NCBI RefSeq assembly: GCF_034931025.1
Contig: NZ_JAYGIL010000015.1
Location: 1-64,000, forward strand
Direction of reading: 5' to 3'
Source: Arcicella gelida
Lineage (GTDB): Bacteria > Bacteroidota > Bacteroidia > Cytophagales > Spirosomataceae
DNA: 64,000 nucleotides
Within the stretch, counting starts at the first letter, position 1. Each line of letters starts with the position of its first letter. The translations under genes were made by a program, and so were the position numbers. The notes under the pieces were generated by a model. The model was not told the origin of the DNA. It saw nothing but the letters and a program-made list of their open reading frames with translations, and did no database searches. Shown here in pieces: positions 9,052 through 16,763 of the stretch.

Positions 9052-10217
9052 AATGTTTTAATTTCTGAGGTTTCATCGAATAAGAGTTGGTAAACACAAG
9101 CAAACCAAACCAAACAACATGGAAAGGCTTTGATTGAATACAAAATGATTTTCATTCGTAACCAATCTGGAAAAACATCGGTTGCCGTAAGGGAAGTCAC
9201 GAGCGTAACATTAATCAGTAAAATCCAAACCCATTTTTGTATCGGAAAATCCTGAGTGATAAACCAAATTGCCACACCCGTTACTGCAATAATAAATGTT
9301 GGAGATTCGGATGAAGAAGAAAAAATAACTACAAAAATGGACAGGGAGGCAAGGAATCTTAATTGAAAGAGTAAGTTTTTATATTGTTTAAATCTTAATA
9401 AAGGAAGTATTTGTAAAATAAAGCCTGGAATGATAAAAAATAGATTAGATAGCTGTGGGAAACCGCCTACTCGTCTCACCAAACCCATTAGCGAAACATC
9501 TTGCATACTTGTTCCCATACCATTTGCTACTCCTTGATTTTGGATGTTTTTATGCACCAAGCTGTTGAACCAATCGAAGTAAGATTGCACAACAAACGAC
9601 GGGGAACTAATTGCCATCGGTAACACAAACAGTACTATTGCCCATAAAAAACAATAAGCAATGTATTTGATTTTACTTTCTGAAAATACCCAGAATGCTA
9701 AACCAACAATTCCGTACAGTTTCACAAAAGCACCAAGCATTACGAACAATGTAGCCCAAATTACTTGGTCTTTTTTAACAAAATGCCAAGAGAAAATAAT
9801 AAAAGCTACTACTGTAGCATTAACCTGAGCACTGTGTGCTGCGGTATTTAAATCTACCAAGCAAATAGCCAGTAAAATCCATTGGTAAGCAGGTTTTATA
9901 GGTAAAAGCGTAAGTGCTTTATAGAGTGCAAATGCTTGTAAACAATTCCAGAGAGGTATGCCAAAACCTTTAGGAATAAAAGTAAATGGCATAATAATAA
10001 GACTAAACAAAGGACCGTAATGATTGCTGTCAAAATATTCCTGTGGATAAAAATCATACAAATTGATACCCGCCACCAAGTGGTGGTAAACACCTATAAA
10101 AATATTATAATTATTAACTTCACCTAGTCGCCACTTTAGAAAGCCTGCAAGTAGGGGCGTGAAAAACCATAAAAATGGAAAGAGCTTTCGCTTATCTTTA
10201 AATAGAGAAAATGTCAT
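9033..10217 (-). CDS. GT87-like polytopic glycosyltransferase
   Basis: 394 aa with about ten hydrophobic helices. An early periplasmic loop carries acidic and aromatic residues (LYDFYPQEYFDSNHYGP), as in DUF2029/GT87 mannosyltransferases, which use polyprenyl-phosphate sugars as donors on the outer face of the membrane. It is the first gene of the overlapping trio, and the adjacent GtrB-like enzyme would make its lipid-linked donor. Acceptor unknown: lipid A, O-antigen and a glycolipid are all possible. The family assignment rests on topology, the early loop and context rather than on a strict motif. Confidence 0.72.
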   Translation of the reverse strand: MTFSLFKDKRKLFPFLWFFTPLLAGFLKWRLGEVNNYNIFIGVYHHLVAGINLYDFYPQEYFDSNHYGPLFSLIIMPFTFIPKGFGIPLWNCLQAFALYKALTLLPIKPAYQWILLAICLVDLNTAAHSAQVNATVVAFIIFSWHFVKKDQVIWATLFVMLGAFVKLYGIVGLAFWVFSESKIKYIAYCFLWAIVLFVLPMAISSPSFVVQSYFDWFNSLVHKNIQNQGVANGMGTSMQDVSLMGLVRRVGGFPQLSNLFFIIPGFILQILPLLRFKQYKNLLFQLRFLASLSIFVVIFSSSSESPTFIIAVTGVAIWFITQDFPIQKWVWILLINVTLVTSLTATDVFPDWLRMKIILYSIKAFPCCLVWFACVYQLLFDETSEIKTLWINQD

Positions 10218-10240
10218 TTTAATCGGTATATATTTATATT

Positions 10241-10544
10241 AGCAATTAGTACTTTATCATAAAAATCTTCCTTAATCGACCTGACTTTTGGGTATTCTTC
10301 CAATATTTTAGCCAGAAAAATTATAACAAAGTGCTATAATGGACGCTAATTCGGTCGAGAAGGTTGGATTTGAAACAATAAAAAGAGTGAAAGAAATGCT
10401 GAATAGCATTACAAGGAAAGGTTTGGTTCGAGAAAACCTTTTGCCAGAAAGAATAGAAAGTAAATTCTACCTCATAAAACCTCAACCCGAAAACAGGTAA
10501 AGGTCTTAATGGTTGTAAAGACATTTTCATAAAAGCAATTAGTA
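10241..10544. mobile_element. Possible small non-autonomous element (MITE-like) in a gene-free gap
   Basis: The 11-bp direct repeat AGCAATTAGTA occurs at 10241-10251 and 10534-10544 and brackets 282 bp in the gap between the GT87 start and the ABC exporter. The inner ends show weak similarity in inverted orientation (TTTAT then AAAAAT on the left, against the complement of ATTTTCATAAA on the right). Inside is a 53-codon plus-strand ORF (10339-10500) of unknown nature and an 8-bp stem AAAGGTTT/AAACCTTT. This could be a short insertion with target-site duplication or a decayed element. The rest of the 520-bp gap shows no gene. Confidence 0.35.
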
Positions 10545-10687
10545 TATTAAAGAGATTTCAAAGCCTTAGTGAGAGCTTATATACAAAACTAGTATTAATC
10601 TTTTACAATTTAGTGATTTTTTAGCGAATCCTTAAAGTACTATTTTACAGATATAATGTTCTAGGAAAATAGTCAACACATTTTTAC

Positions 10688-10695
10688 TAAATTTG
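10688..10695 (+). promoter_or_regulatory. Candidate -7 promoter box (TAAATTTG) of the ABC exporter gene
   Basis: TAAATTTG fits TAnnTTTG. It contains the TTG at 10693 that would otherwise look like an in-frame start codon for the ABC exporter. If this is the promoter, transcription begins a few bases downstream and the usable start is the TTG at 10741. No -33 TTG at proper spacing is visible. Confidence 0.4.
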
Positions 10696-10740
10696 TATGA
10701 GTTATTTTTAATTAACGTTCAAAATCTGAAACAATTTTCA

Positions 10741-12576
10741 TTGAAAACTTACTTTCGTATTCTTCAATATGCTGAGTCTTTAAGAGCCTTTGCATTTCCA
10801 TATTTTATACTTTCATTGCTCGCAAGCTTATTTGGTATTCTTAATTTTACTTTACTAATTCCTTTACTTGATGTTCTTTTTGATAAAGTGCAAGCTGCTG
10901 ATTTACAGAAATTTAGTATAAAACCTGAGTTTTCTCTTGAATCAGATTACTTTAAAGAAATCTTCAATTATTACTTCTATCAAATCATTGGTTTGTATGG
11001 TAGAATGGGTGCGTTGAAATTTGCCTGTGTTGCCATTGTAGTATCGGTAGTTTGTTCTAATATTTTTAGGTATTTCTCTCAAAGAATTCTTAAAACAGTA
11101 GAAGCACAAACCATTGCTTCATTACGTCAAGCCATTTTTGAAAAGACACTTAACCTACATTTTGGTTTCTTCAATAATGAAAGAAAAGGGAACCTGATGG
11201 CACATCTCACTACCGACGTTCAAGAAGTAGAAAACTCTGTCGGTAGAGCTTTTACAGCAAGTTTTAAAGAAGTATTTACTTTGGTAATGTACTTTGTTTT
11301 TTTGTTCAATATGTCGGTGAAGCTGACGCTTTTCTCATTATTAATTTTACCAATCTCTGGTGGAGTAATTGCCACGATAAGTCGTCGTTTACGTCGTGCC
11401 GCTCGTGAAGTACAGGAACGCCAAAGTGCCATGATTGGCACGCTTGATGAAGTATTCGGCGGAATGAGAATTGTAAAGGGTTTCAATGCTGAAAAAGTAG
11501 TAGCTGAAAAATTCAAGGAGCAAAATTATGGTTACAAATCAGCGGTATTACGCATGGTCTATCGTCAAGAAATGACTTCTCCAGTTTCAGAAGCTTTGGG
11601 AGTAACCGTTATTGCTGGAATTTTATTGTATGGCGGTTCTTTGGTGATTAATAACGACGAAAGTTTGAGTGCTTCTACTTTTATTTCATTCATTATTCTG
11701 TTTTCGCAAGTAATGCGACCAGCCAAAGTAATTGCGGATGCTTTTAGTGGTGTACAAAGAGGCATTGCTTCGGCAGAAAGAATCTTGAAATTGATTGATA
11801 CAGTTCCTGCCATTCAAGATGCGAAAGATGCTGTTGCCATTCCAGAATTTAAGGAAGAAATAGAATTCAAAAATGTAAGTTTTGAATACCAAGAAGGTAG
11901 AAAAGTACTAGATAATATTTCTTTCAAAATCCAAAAAGGAAAAACCATTGCTTTGGTGGGAACTTCGGGCGGAGGAAAATCAACCCTAGCCGACCTTGTA
12001 CCAAGATTTTATGACCCGACGGAGGGACAAATTTTAATGGACGGTATCGACCTAAAACAAATCCAACAGGCTTCATTGAGCAAGCAAATCGGTATCGTTA
12101 CCCAAGAATCTATTTTGTTTAATGATACCGTTGCGAACAATATTACTTTCGGTTCAGTAGCGACGGATGCCCAAATTGAAGAAGCTGCGAAGATTGCCAA
12201 TGCACATCAATATATTTCACAATTGGCTGATGGCTACCAAACTTTTATTGGCGACCGAGGAGGACGTTTGTCGGGCGGACAACGCCAGCGTTTGAGTATC
12301 GCAAGAGCAGTTTTGAAAAATCCTCCGATTTTAATTTTGGACGAAGCTACCTCTGCTTTAGATACTGAATCAGAAAAGTTAGTGCAAGAAGCCCTGACGC
12401 ACTTGATGAAAAATCGTACAACTTTGGTAATTGCCCATAGACTGAGTACAATTCAACATGCAGATGAAATTTTGGTCATCAATCATGGTAAAATTGTAGA
12501 AAGAGGAACGCATAACGAGCTTTTGGCAAATGAAAATGGTTTTTATAAAAAGTTGAATAGCATGCAGGAAATATAA
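10741..12576 (+). CDS. MsbA-like ABC exporter (fused permease and ATPase)
   Basis: 611 aa. Six transmembrane helices (about residues 20-310) precede a nucleotide-binding domain with Walker A GTSGGGKST, signature LSGGQ, Walker B ILILDEATSALD and the H-loop IAHRLST. It belongs to the lipid/drug exporter group that includes MsbA; flipping of lipid A or a lipid-linked glycan fits the neighbouring glycosyltransferases but substrate is inferred. The start chosen is TTG at 10741 (MKTYFRILQYAES), which matches the usual beginning of this family in Cytophagales. A TTG 48 nt upstream lies inside a promoter -7 box. Confidence 0.9.
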   Translation: MKTYFRILQYAESLRAFAFPYFILSLLASLFGILNFTLLIPLLDVLFDKVQAADLQKFSIKPEFSLESDYFKEIFNYYFYQIIGLYGRMGALKFACVAIVVSVVCSNIFRYFSQRILKTVEAQTIASLRQAIFEKTLNLHFGFFNNERKGNLMAHLTTDVQEVENSVGRAFTASFKEVFTLVMYFVFLFNMSVKLTLFSLLILPISGGVIATISRRLRRAAREVQERQSAMIGTLDEVFGGMRIVKGFNAEKVVAEKFKEQNYGYKSAVLRMVYRQEMTSPVSEALGVTVIAGILLYGGSLVINNDESLSASTFISFIILFSQVMRPAKVIADAFSGVQRGIASAERILKLIDTVPAIQDAKDAVAIPEFKEEIEFKNVSFEYQEGRKVLDNISFKIQKGKTIALVGTSGGGKSTLADLVPRFYDPTEGQILMDGIDLKQIQQASLSKQIGIVTQESILFNDTVANNITFGSVATDAQIEEAAKIANAHQYISQLADGYQTFIGDRGGRLSGGQRQRLSIARAVLKNPPILILDEATSALDTESEKLVQEALTHLMKNRTTLVIAHRLSTIQHADEILVINHGKIVERGTHNELLANENGFYKKLNSMQEI

Positions 12577-12590
12577 AGCGACTAAGAGGA

Positions 12591-12800
12591 AGATTCAATA
12601 GCCTCAGCGGAAAATTATTTCTGGATTGTGTAAGATTCAATAGCTTCAGCGGAAAAATATTTCTGGATTGTGTAAGATTCAATAGCCTCAGCGGAAAATT
12701 ATTTCTGGATTGTGTAAGATTCAATAGTCTCAGAGGAAAATTATTTTTGAATTGTGTAAGATTAAATAGTCTCAGCGGAAAAATATTTCTGGATTGTGTA
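12591..12800. repeat. 42-bp tandem repeat array, five copies
   Basis: Five head-to-tail copies of a 42-bp unit start at 12591, 12633, 12675, 12717 and 12759. Each begins AGATTCAATAG, continues through TCAGCGGAAAAT and ends GGATTGTGTA. Copies 1 and 3 are nearly identical; copy 4 is the most diverged. The array begins 15 bp after the ABC exporter stop. As 42 is a multiple of three and lacks stops on the minus strand, it produces a spurious 14-residue repeat ORF there. There are no unique spacers, so it is not CRISPR. Confidence 0.95.
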
Positions 12801-12861
12801 AAATTCAAAGTAAAAGACAAGACAGTAGCACGAGTTTCCAACTCGTAAAACAAGAAAAATC

Positions 12862-13068
12862 ATGGAAAAACACGCTCAAGAAAGTTGTCCAAGATGCCAG
12901 AAACTGTTTACCTGCAAAGTAAACAACATTCTACAATGCGACTGCATGAAAGTAAATCTCACAAAAAAGCAAATAGAATACATCGCCGACGTCAGTCAAT
13001 GGGAATTTGACGGAGCTTGTTTGTGCAATAATTGTTTAGAAGAACTGAAAGCGATTTCAGATTTGTGA
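12862..13068 (+). CDS. Small cysteine-rich CWC family protein
   Basis: 68 aa. Six or more Cys are arranged as CPRC near the N-terminus, CDC in the middle and CLCNNC near the C-terminus, with a conserved W in VSQWEFDGAC. This matches the cysteine-rich CWC family (a probable zinc-binding protein of unknown function). It is probably cytoplasmic because no signal peptide is present. It stands between the 42-bp array and a secreted hydrolase and has no obvious partner. Confidence 0.8.
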   Translation: MEKHAQESCPRCQKLFTCKVNNILQCDCMKVNLTKKQIEYIADVSQWEFDGACLCNNCLEELKAISDL

Positions 13069-13290
13069 TTTCGGAAGTTGGATTTTTAAATAGATACTAT
13101 ACTCCAACCTTCCGCCTAAAATCTTACTTCTTTCGTTTTAATCTTCTGTCTTGATTCTTTCATCTTAAATCTTCTGTCTTACTTCTTGTCTCTTACTTCT
13201 CAACATTCTTTACACAAATTTTATCCATATCAGGGCAAGCCTATGATTGGAAATGAATAGTTTTGCTGAAAATATCCAAACAATCAGCAA

Positions 13291-14133
13291 ATGAAAAAAA
13301 CTTTCTATTCTCTGCTATTAATACTTTTGATAAGTACTTCTATGAGCAGTTTTTCTCAGCAAAAAATCAATATAATGACCTTCAATATCCGTCTGGAAAC
13401 AGTACAAGATGGTGAAAACCAATGGTCAAAACGCAAAGAAAACCTTGCCAGTATGCTTGAATTTTACGAAGCAGATATTTGTGGAATGCAAGAAGTATTA
13501 GTCGGACAAATCAGAAACCTAAGTACTTTATTACCAAGCTATGCTTATGTAGGCGTTGGGCGTGATGATGGTAAAGAAGCAGGCGAATTTTCTCCTATTT
13601 TTTACAGAAAAGACAAATTTACAGTCTTAGAAAGCAATACATTTTGGTTAAGTCAAACGCCAGAAACACCCAGTAAAAGTTGGGATGCAGCTTTGAATCG
13701 TGTGGTGACTTATGCCAAATTCAAAGACAATAAAACAAAAAAAGTATTCTATGTTTTCAACACACACTTCGACCATATCGGACAAGTAGCTCGCCGTGAA
13801 AGTGCAAAAATGTTAGTCGCAAAAATCAAGGCAATCGACCCGAAAATACCAGTGATTTTGACAGGAGATTTCAATAGTACGCCACAAGAAGAGCCAACTA
13901 TCATTATTAACGAAGGTTTGATAGATGCACAGAAAGTAACCAAACAGCCGCATTTCGGACCAATCAGTACATTTAATGGTTTTCAGGCAAAAGAAATTGA
14001 AGGAAAATTGATTGACTATATTTTCCTGAACACTGATAAAATTAAAGTATTAAAACACGGAACATTAAGCAATACTTGGGGCGGTCGTTTTGCTTCAGAT
14101 CATCATGCAGTGTTTGCGGAATTAATGTTTTAG
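13291..14133 (+). CDS. Secreted endonuclease/exonuclease/phosphatase family protein
   Basis: 280 aa with a clear signal peptide (MKKTFYSLLLILLISTSMSSFS) and the EEP fold hallmarks: MTFNIR, the metal-binding Glu in CGMQEVL, HFDHIG, the GDFNSTP motif and the terminal SDHHAVFAEL with its catalytic Asp-His. This superfamily hydrolyses phosphodiesters of nucleic acids, lipids or sugars. Exported Bacteroidota members are usually annotated only as hydrolases, so the substrate is unknown. It is followed by a long inverted repeat that separates it from the convergent prmC gene. Confidence 0.88.
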   Translation: MKKTFYSLLLILLISTSMSSFSQQKINIMTFNIRLETVQDGENQWSKRKENLASMLEFYEADICGMQEVLVGQIRNLSTLLPSYAYVGVGRDDGKEAGEFSPIFYRKDKFTVLESNTFWLSQTPETPSKSWDAALNRVVTYAKFKDNKTKKVFYVFNTHFDHIGQVARRESAKMLVAKIKAIDPKIPVILTGDFNSTPQEEPTIIINEGLIDAQKVTKQPHFGPISTFNGFQAKEIEGKLIDYIFLNTDKIKVLKHGTLSNTWGGRFASDHHAVFAELMF

Positions 14134-14141
14134 TTTTTGTT

Positions 14142-14236
14142 GGCTTTCGGTCTTCGGAAGTCGGATTTCAGATTTTAAAATGATTAATTTTAGATAAGTA
14201 AAAAATCTGAAATCCGACATCCGAAAGCCGAAGACC
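14142..14236. terminator. Long inverted repeat between convergent genes, probable bidirectional terminator
   Basis: A stem of about 35 bp with a few mismatches runs from 14142-14176 to 14202-14236. Its inner 16 bp are perfect (TCGGATTTCAGATTTT against AAAATCTGAAATCCGA). It lies between the convergent ends of the EEP hydrolase and prmC, where it could stop both transcripts. The same sequence words recur at 23083-23214, so it belongs to an interspersed family. Confidence 0.65.
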
Positions 14237-14255
14237 GAAATCCGACAGCTAACCG

Positions 14256-15116
14256 CTATATCATCGCTTTCACCATTCTATCTTTCCCAAAGAAATCCTT
14301 GATTACTTCTACACTTTTAAAACCTTCTTTCCAGAACAAATCAGCCGTTTCAATCCCAAAAGCTTGATTAATTTCTACGATACAAAAACCATTTTCAGTC
14401 AAATGTTTTTTAGCAAATTTGGCAATAGCTTTATAAAAAATTAGCGGATTATCGTCTTCCACAAACAGTGCTAAATGCGGTTCAAAATCCAGTACATGAT
14501 GTTCCATTTCCTGTTTTTCAAAGTTTGTAACATAAGGTGGATTTGAAAGAATAATATCAAAAACAGGTAAAGAATCGTGGATTGATTCATCCAAGAAATC
14601 AACCTTTTCAAAGTTTATTGTTACTTCATTCAATACAGCATTTTGCTTTGCCATTTTCAAAGCTTCCTCCGAAATATCAAAAGCCGTAACAACGGAATGT
14701 TGAATATTAGCAGCCGTCGAAATCGCAATACAGCCTGTTCCTGTACCAATATCTAATATTTTGGGAGACGAAGAAATGAGTTGCTTTTTAACTAAATCTT
14801 GAAAAGTATGAATCGTTAATTCAACCAGTTCTTCTGTTTCTGGTCGTGGAATTAAAGTAGCAGGACTTACTTTAAAAACTCTACCATAAAATTCTGTTTC
14901 GCCAATAATGTATTGAACAGGTTCATGTTGTTTGATTCTATGAATAATTGCTTGATAATCGAAAGTTTTTTTCAGCGGATTGTCTAATAAAATATCCGTT
15001 TTAGAAATACCTTGAAAGTATTCTAAAAGTAAATAAACGATGCTTTTCGCTTCGTTTTCATCGTAAACAGCCTTAATTTCGGAGAAAAGTTCTTGGAATA
15101 TTTTTTTAGTGGACAT
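14256..15116 (-). CDS. prmC: Peptide chain release factor N5-glutamine methyltransferase
   Basis: 286 aa from ATG at 15116. PrmC methylates the Gln of the GGQ motif in release factors RF1 and RF2 using S-adenosylmethionine. Visible: an N-terminal helical domain, the SAM-binding LDIGTGTGCIAIS and the catalytic SNPPYV (NPPY) motif, with IPRPETEEL before the SAM site. The open frame extends 35 codons further upstream, but that stretch is translated intergenic repeat sequence, and family alignment favours MSTKKIFQEL. The gene diverges from ribD. Confidence 0.94.
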   Translation of the reverse strand: MSTKKIFQELFSEIKAVYDENEAKSIVYLLLEYFQGISKTDILLDNPLKKTFDYQAIIHRIKQHEPVQYIIGETEFYGRVFKVSPATLIPRPETEELVELTIHTFQDLVKKQLISSSPKILDIGTGTGCIAISTAANIQHSVVTAFDISEEALKMAKQNAVLNEVTINFEKVDFLDESIHDSLPVFDIILSNPPYVTNFEKQEMEHHVLDFEPHLALFVEDDNPLIFYKAIAKFAKKHLTENGFCIVEINQAFGIETADLFWKEGFKSVEVIKDFFGKDRMVKAMI

Positions 15117-15267
15117 ACAGGTTAGGTATGAGTTATGAATTATGAGTGAGGAGTTTATTGTGTAATAACATGATTTACTACTTGTATTCGTATTTTTTGC
15201 TTGATTACTGAACAAATTCAAAAATAACGTAGTATTTCAAAGAAAAATGATGAAACTATTATCCTTT

Positions 15268-15307
15268 TTTCTATTAGCAGGCGAATTAATTCGCCTGCTA
15301 ATAGAAA
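15268..15307. repeat. 40-bp perfect palindrome in the prmC-ribD divergent region
   Basis: Twenty consecutive base pairs are perfectly self-complementary around the centre GCGAATTAATTCGC, with outer arms TTTCTATTAGCAG and its complement. It lies between two divergent starts (prmC 15116, ribD 15362), so it is not an ordinary terminator, and no T-run follows on either strand. It may be a regulatory operator or one copy of a palindromic interspersed repeat. Confidence 0.85.
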
Positions 15308-15361
15308 TTTGTCTAGGAATAAGATTTTTTACTTTTATAGAGTAACAATCAATAAACATTT

Positions 15362-16408
15362 ATGCAAAGTTACGAAGAATATTACGCCAAGCCTGCTGAA
15401 ATGTGGATGGCTCGTGCATTACAATTGGCTCGTTTGGGTGCGGGAACGGTTTCGCCGAATCCGATGGTGGGCTGTGTGATTGTGCATGAAGGCAAAATTA
15501 TTGGCGAAGGATGGCATAAAAAATATGGCGAAGCTCACGCAGAAGTAAATGCCGTGAACTCGGTTGAAGATAAATCATTGTTGTCCGAATCGGAAGTTTA
15601 TGTGACGCTTGAGCCATGTTCGCACTTCGGGAAAACGCCTCCTTGTGCAGATTTACTGGTAAAACATCAAGTAAAAAAAGTAATTATTTGTAATGTAGAT
15701 TCAAATCCATTGGTCGGTGGAAAAGGAATTGCCAAACTAAAAGCCGCTGGAATCGAAGTAGAAACGGGAGTTTTGGAAGCAGAAGGAAGAGCTTTGAACA
15801 AACGTTTTTTTACTTCAATTGAGAAAAATCGACCATACATTATTTTAAAATGGGCTGAAACGGCTGATGGTTTTATTGCCAAAGAAAACTTTGAGGCTGT
15901 ACAGATTTCCAATCCACTTTCCAGAAGGTTTGTGCATAAAATGAGAAGTGATGAAGATGCTATAATGATCGGCACAAATACTGCTCGTTACGATAATCCA
16001 GCGTTGAATACTCGCTTTTGGACGGGCAAAAATCCTTTAAGAATTGTGTTAGACAAGAACCTTAGTTTGCCTAAATCCTTAAAGATTTTCGATAACTCTC
16101 AGCCAACGATTTGCTATAATTTGCTTGAAAATAAAGTAATTGAAAATACTTCTTTTGTGAAAATTGAAGAAGAAGATTTACTCAAAAACATTATTCAAGA
16201 TTTAGCCACAAGAAAAGTTCAATCGCTGATTGTGGAAGGAGGAAGTACTTTGCTTCAAAGTTTTATTGATGCCAAATTTTGGGACGAAGCCATCGTTTTG
16301 AAAAGTAAAAAAGCATTACAATCGGGCATTTTAGCACCGAAAATTGAAGGAAGTATTAGCAATTTTTCAGATTTAGATACGGATAAATTGATTACGATTT
16401 TCCGCTAA
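15362..16408 (+). CDS. ribD: Bifunctional riboflavin biosynthesis deaminase/reductase RibD
   Basis: 348 aa. The N-terminal cytidine-deaminase-like domain (residues 1-150) has the zinc site His59-Ala-Glu61 (HAEVNAV), Cys86 and Cys95 in PCSHFGKTPPC. The C-terminal half is the NADPH-dependent reductase domain (IILKWAETADGFI, GTNTARYDNPALN, VEGGSTLL). The enzyme catalyses the second and third steps after GTP cyclohydrolase II in riboflavin synthesis. No FMN riboswitch was recognised upstream; a 40-bp palindrome sits about 55 bp before the start. The 3' end overlaps the convergent SMR gene by 17 nt. Confidence 0.96.
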   Translation: MQSYEEYYAKPAEMWMARALQLARLGAGTVSPNPMVGCVIVHEGKIIGEGWHKKYGEAHAEVNAVNSVEDKSLLSESEVYVTLEPCSHFGKTPPCADLLVKHQVKKVIICNVDSNPLVGGKGIAKLKAAGIEVETGVLEAEGRALNKRFFTSIEKNRPYIILKWAETADGFIAKENFEAVQISNPLSRRFVHKMRSDEDAIMIGTNTARYDNPALNTRFWTGKNPLRIVLDKNLSLPKSLKIFDNSQPTICYNLLENKVIENTSFVKIEEEDLLKNIIQDLATRKVQSLIVEGGSTLLQSFIDAKFWDEAIVLKSKKALQSGILAPKIEGSISNFSDLDTDKLITIFR

Positions 16409-16763
16409 CGACTTTCAAACCCACAATTCCAACGGTAATTAACATTAAGAAAAAAGCTTCTACCCAATTGAGTTTTTCGTGAAAGAAAAGTATTTCGGCA
16501 ATTTTGATGAAGATTAAAGCCGAGGCTGTCCACACAGCCATTGCAGTTGCAGTAGGAATAGTTTTCAGTGCAATCGAAAAAAAGTAAATATTGCCAATCC
16601 CAAAAACGATATAACCCAATAAAGGAATAATTTTTAGAATCCCTTCCATCTCCAAATACTTGTGGAGTGGAAGGGATTTTATATCTTTAAAACTGAGGAA
16701 TTTCAGCGAAAATGTCCATGCTGATTCAAATAAAGCAGCAATTAAAATATAAATCCAAGCCAT
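16392..16763 (-). CDS. Small multidrug resistance (SMR/EmrE) family transporter
   Basis: 123 aa, four transmembrane helices. The essential acidic residue of TM1 is present (Glu13 in AALFESAW), and TM3 carries TATAMAVWTASALIFIKIAE. SMR proteins work as antiparallel dimers exchanging protons for cationic drugs or guanidinium. The length is slightly greater than EmrE because of an insert after TM1. The preceding gene's stop and this ATG are directly adjacent (TAA then ATG at 16763), so it is translationally coupled to the hydroxylase gene. Substrate cannot be inferred. Confidence 0.82.
   Translation of the reverse strand: MAWIYILIAALFESAWTFSLKFLSFKDIKSLPLHKYLEMEGILKIIPLLGYIVFGIGNIYFFSIALKTIPTATAMAVWTASALIFIKIAEILFFHEKLNWVEAFFLMLITVGIVGLKVVSGKS

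Noticed and set aside
10321..10530. Minus-strand 69-codon ORF in the gap before the ABC exporter
   Set aside because: Overlaps the MITE-like segment with no recognisable domain, and competes with an equally weak plus-strand frame.
12479..12853. Minus-strand 124-codon ORF with a 14-residue repeat
   Set aside because: It is the translation of the 42-bp tandem array in a frame without stops and overlaps the end of the ABC exporter; it has no start context or domain.
15117..15221. 35-residue N-terminal extension of PrmC
   Set aside because: Family alignment starts at the ATG at 15116; the upstream part is low-complexity intergenic sequence.
15117..15361. FMN riboswitch ahead of ribD
   Set aside because: No RFN-element conserved blocks were seen; only the 40-bp palindrome is structured.
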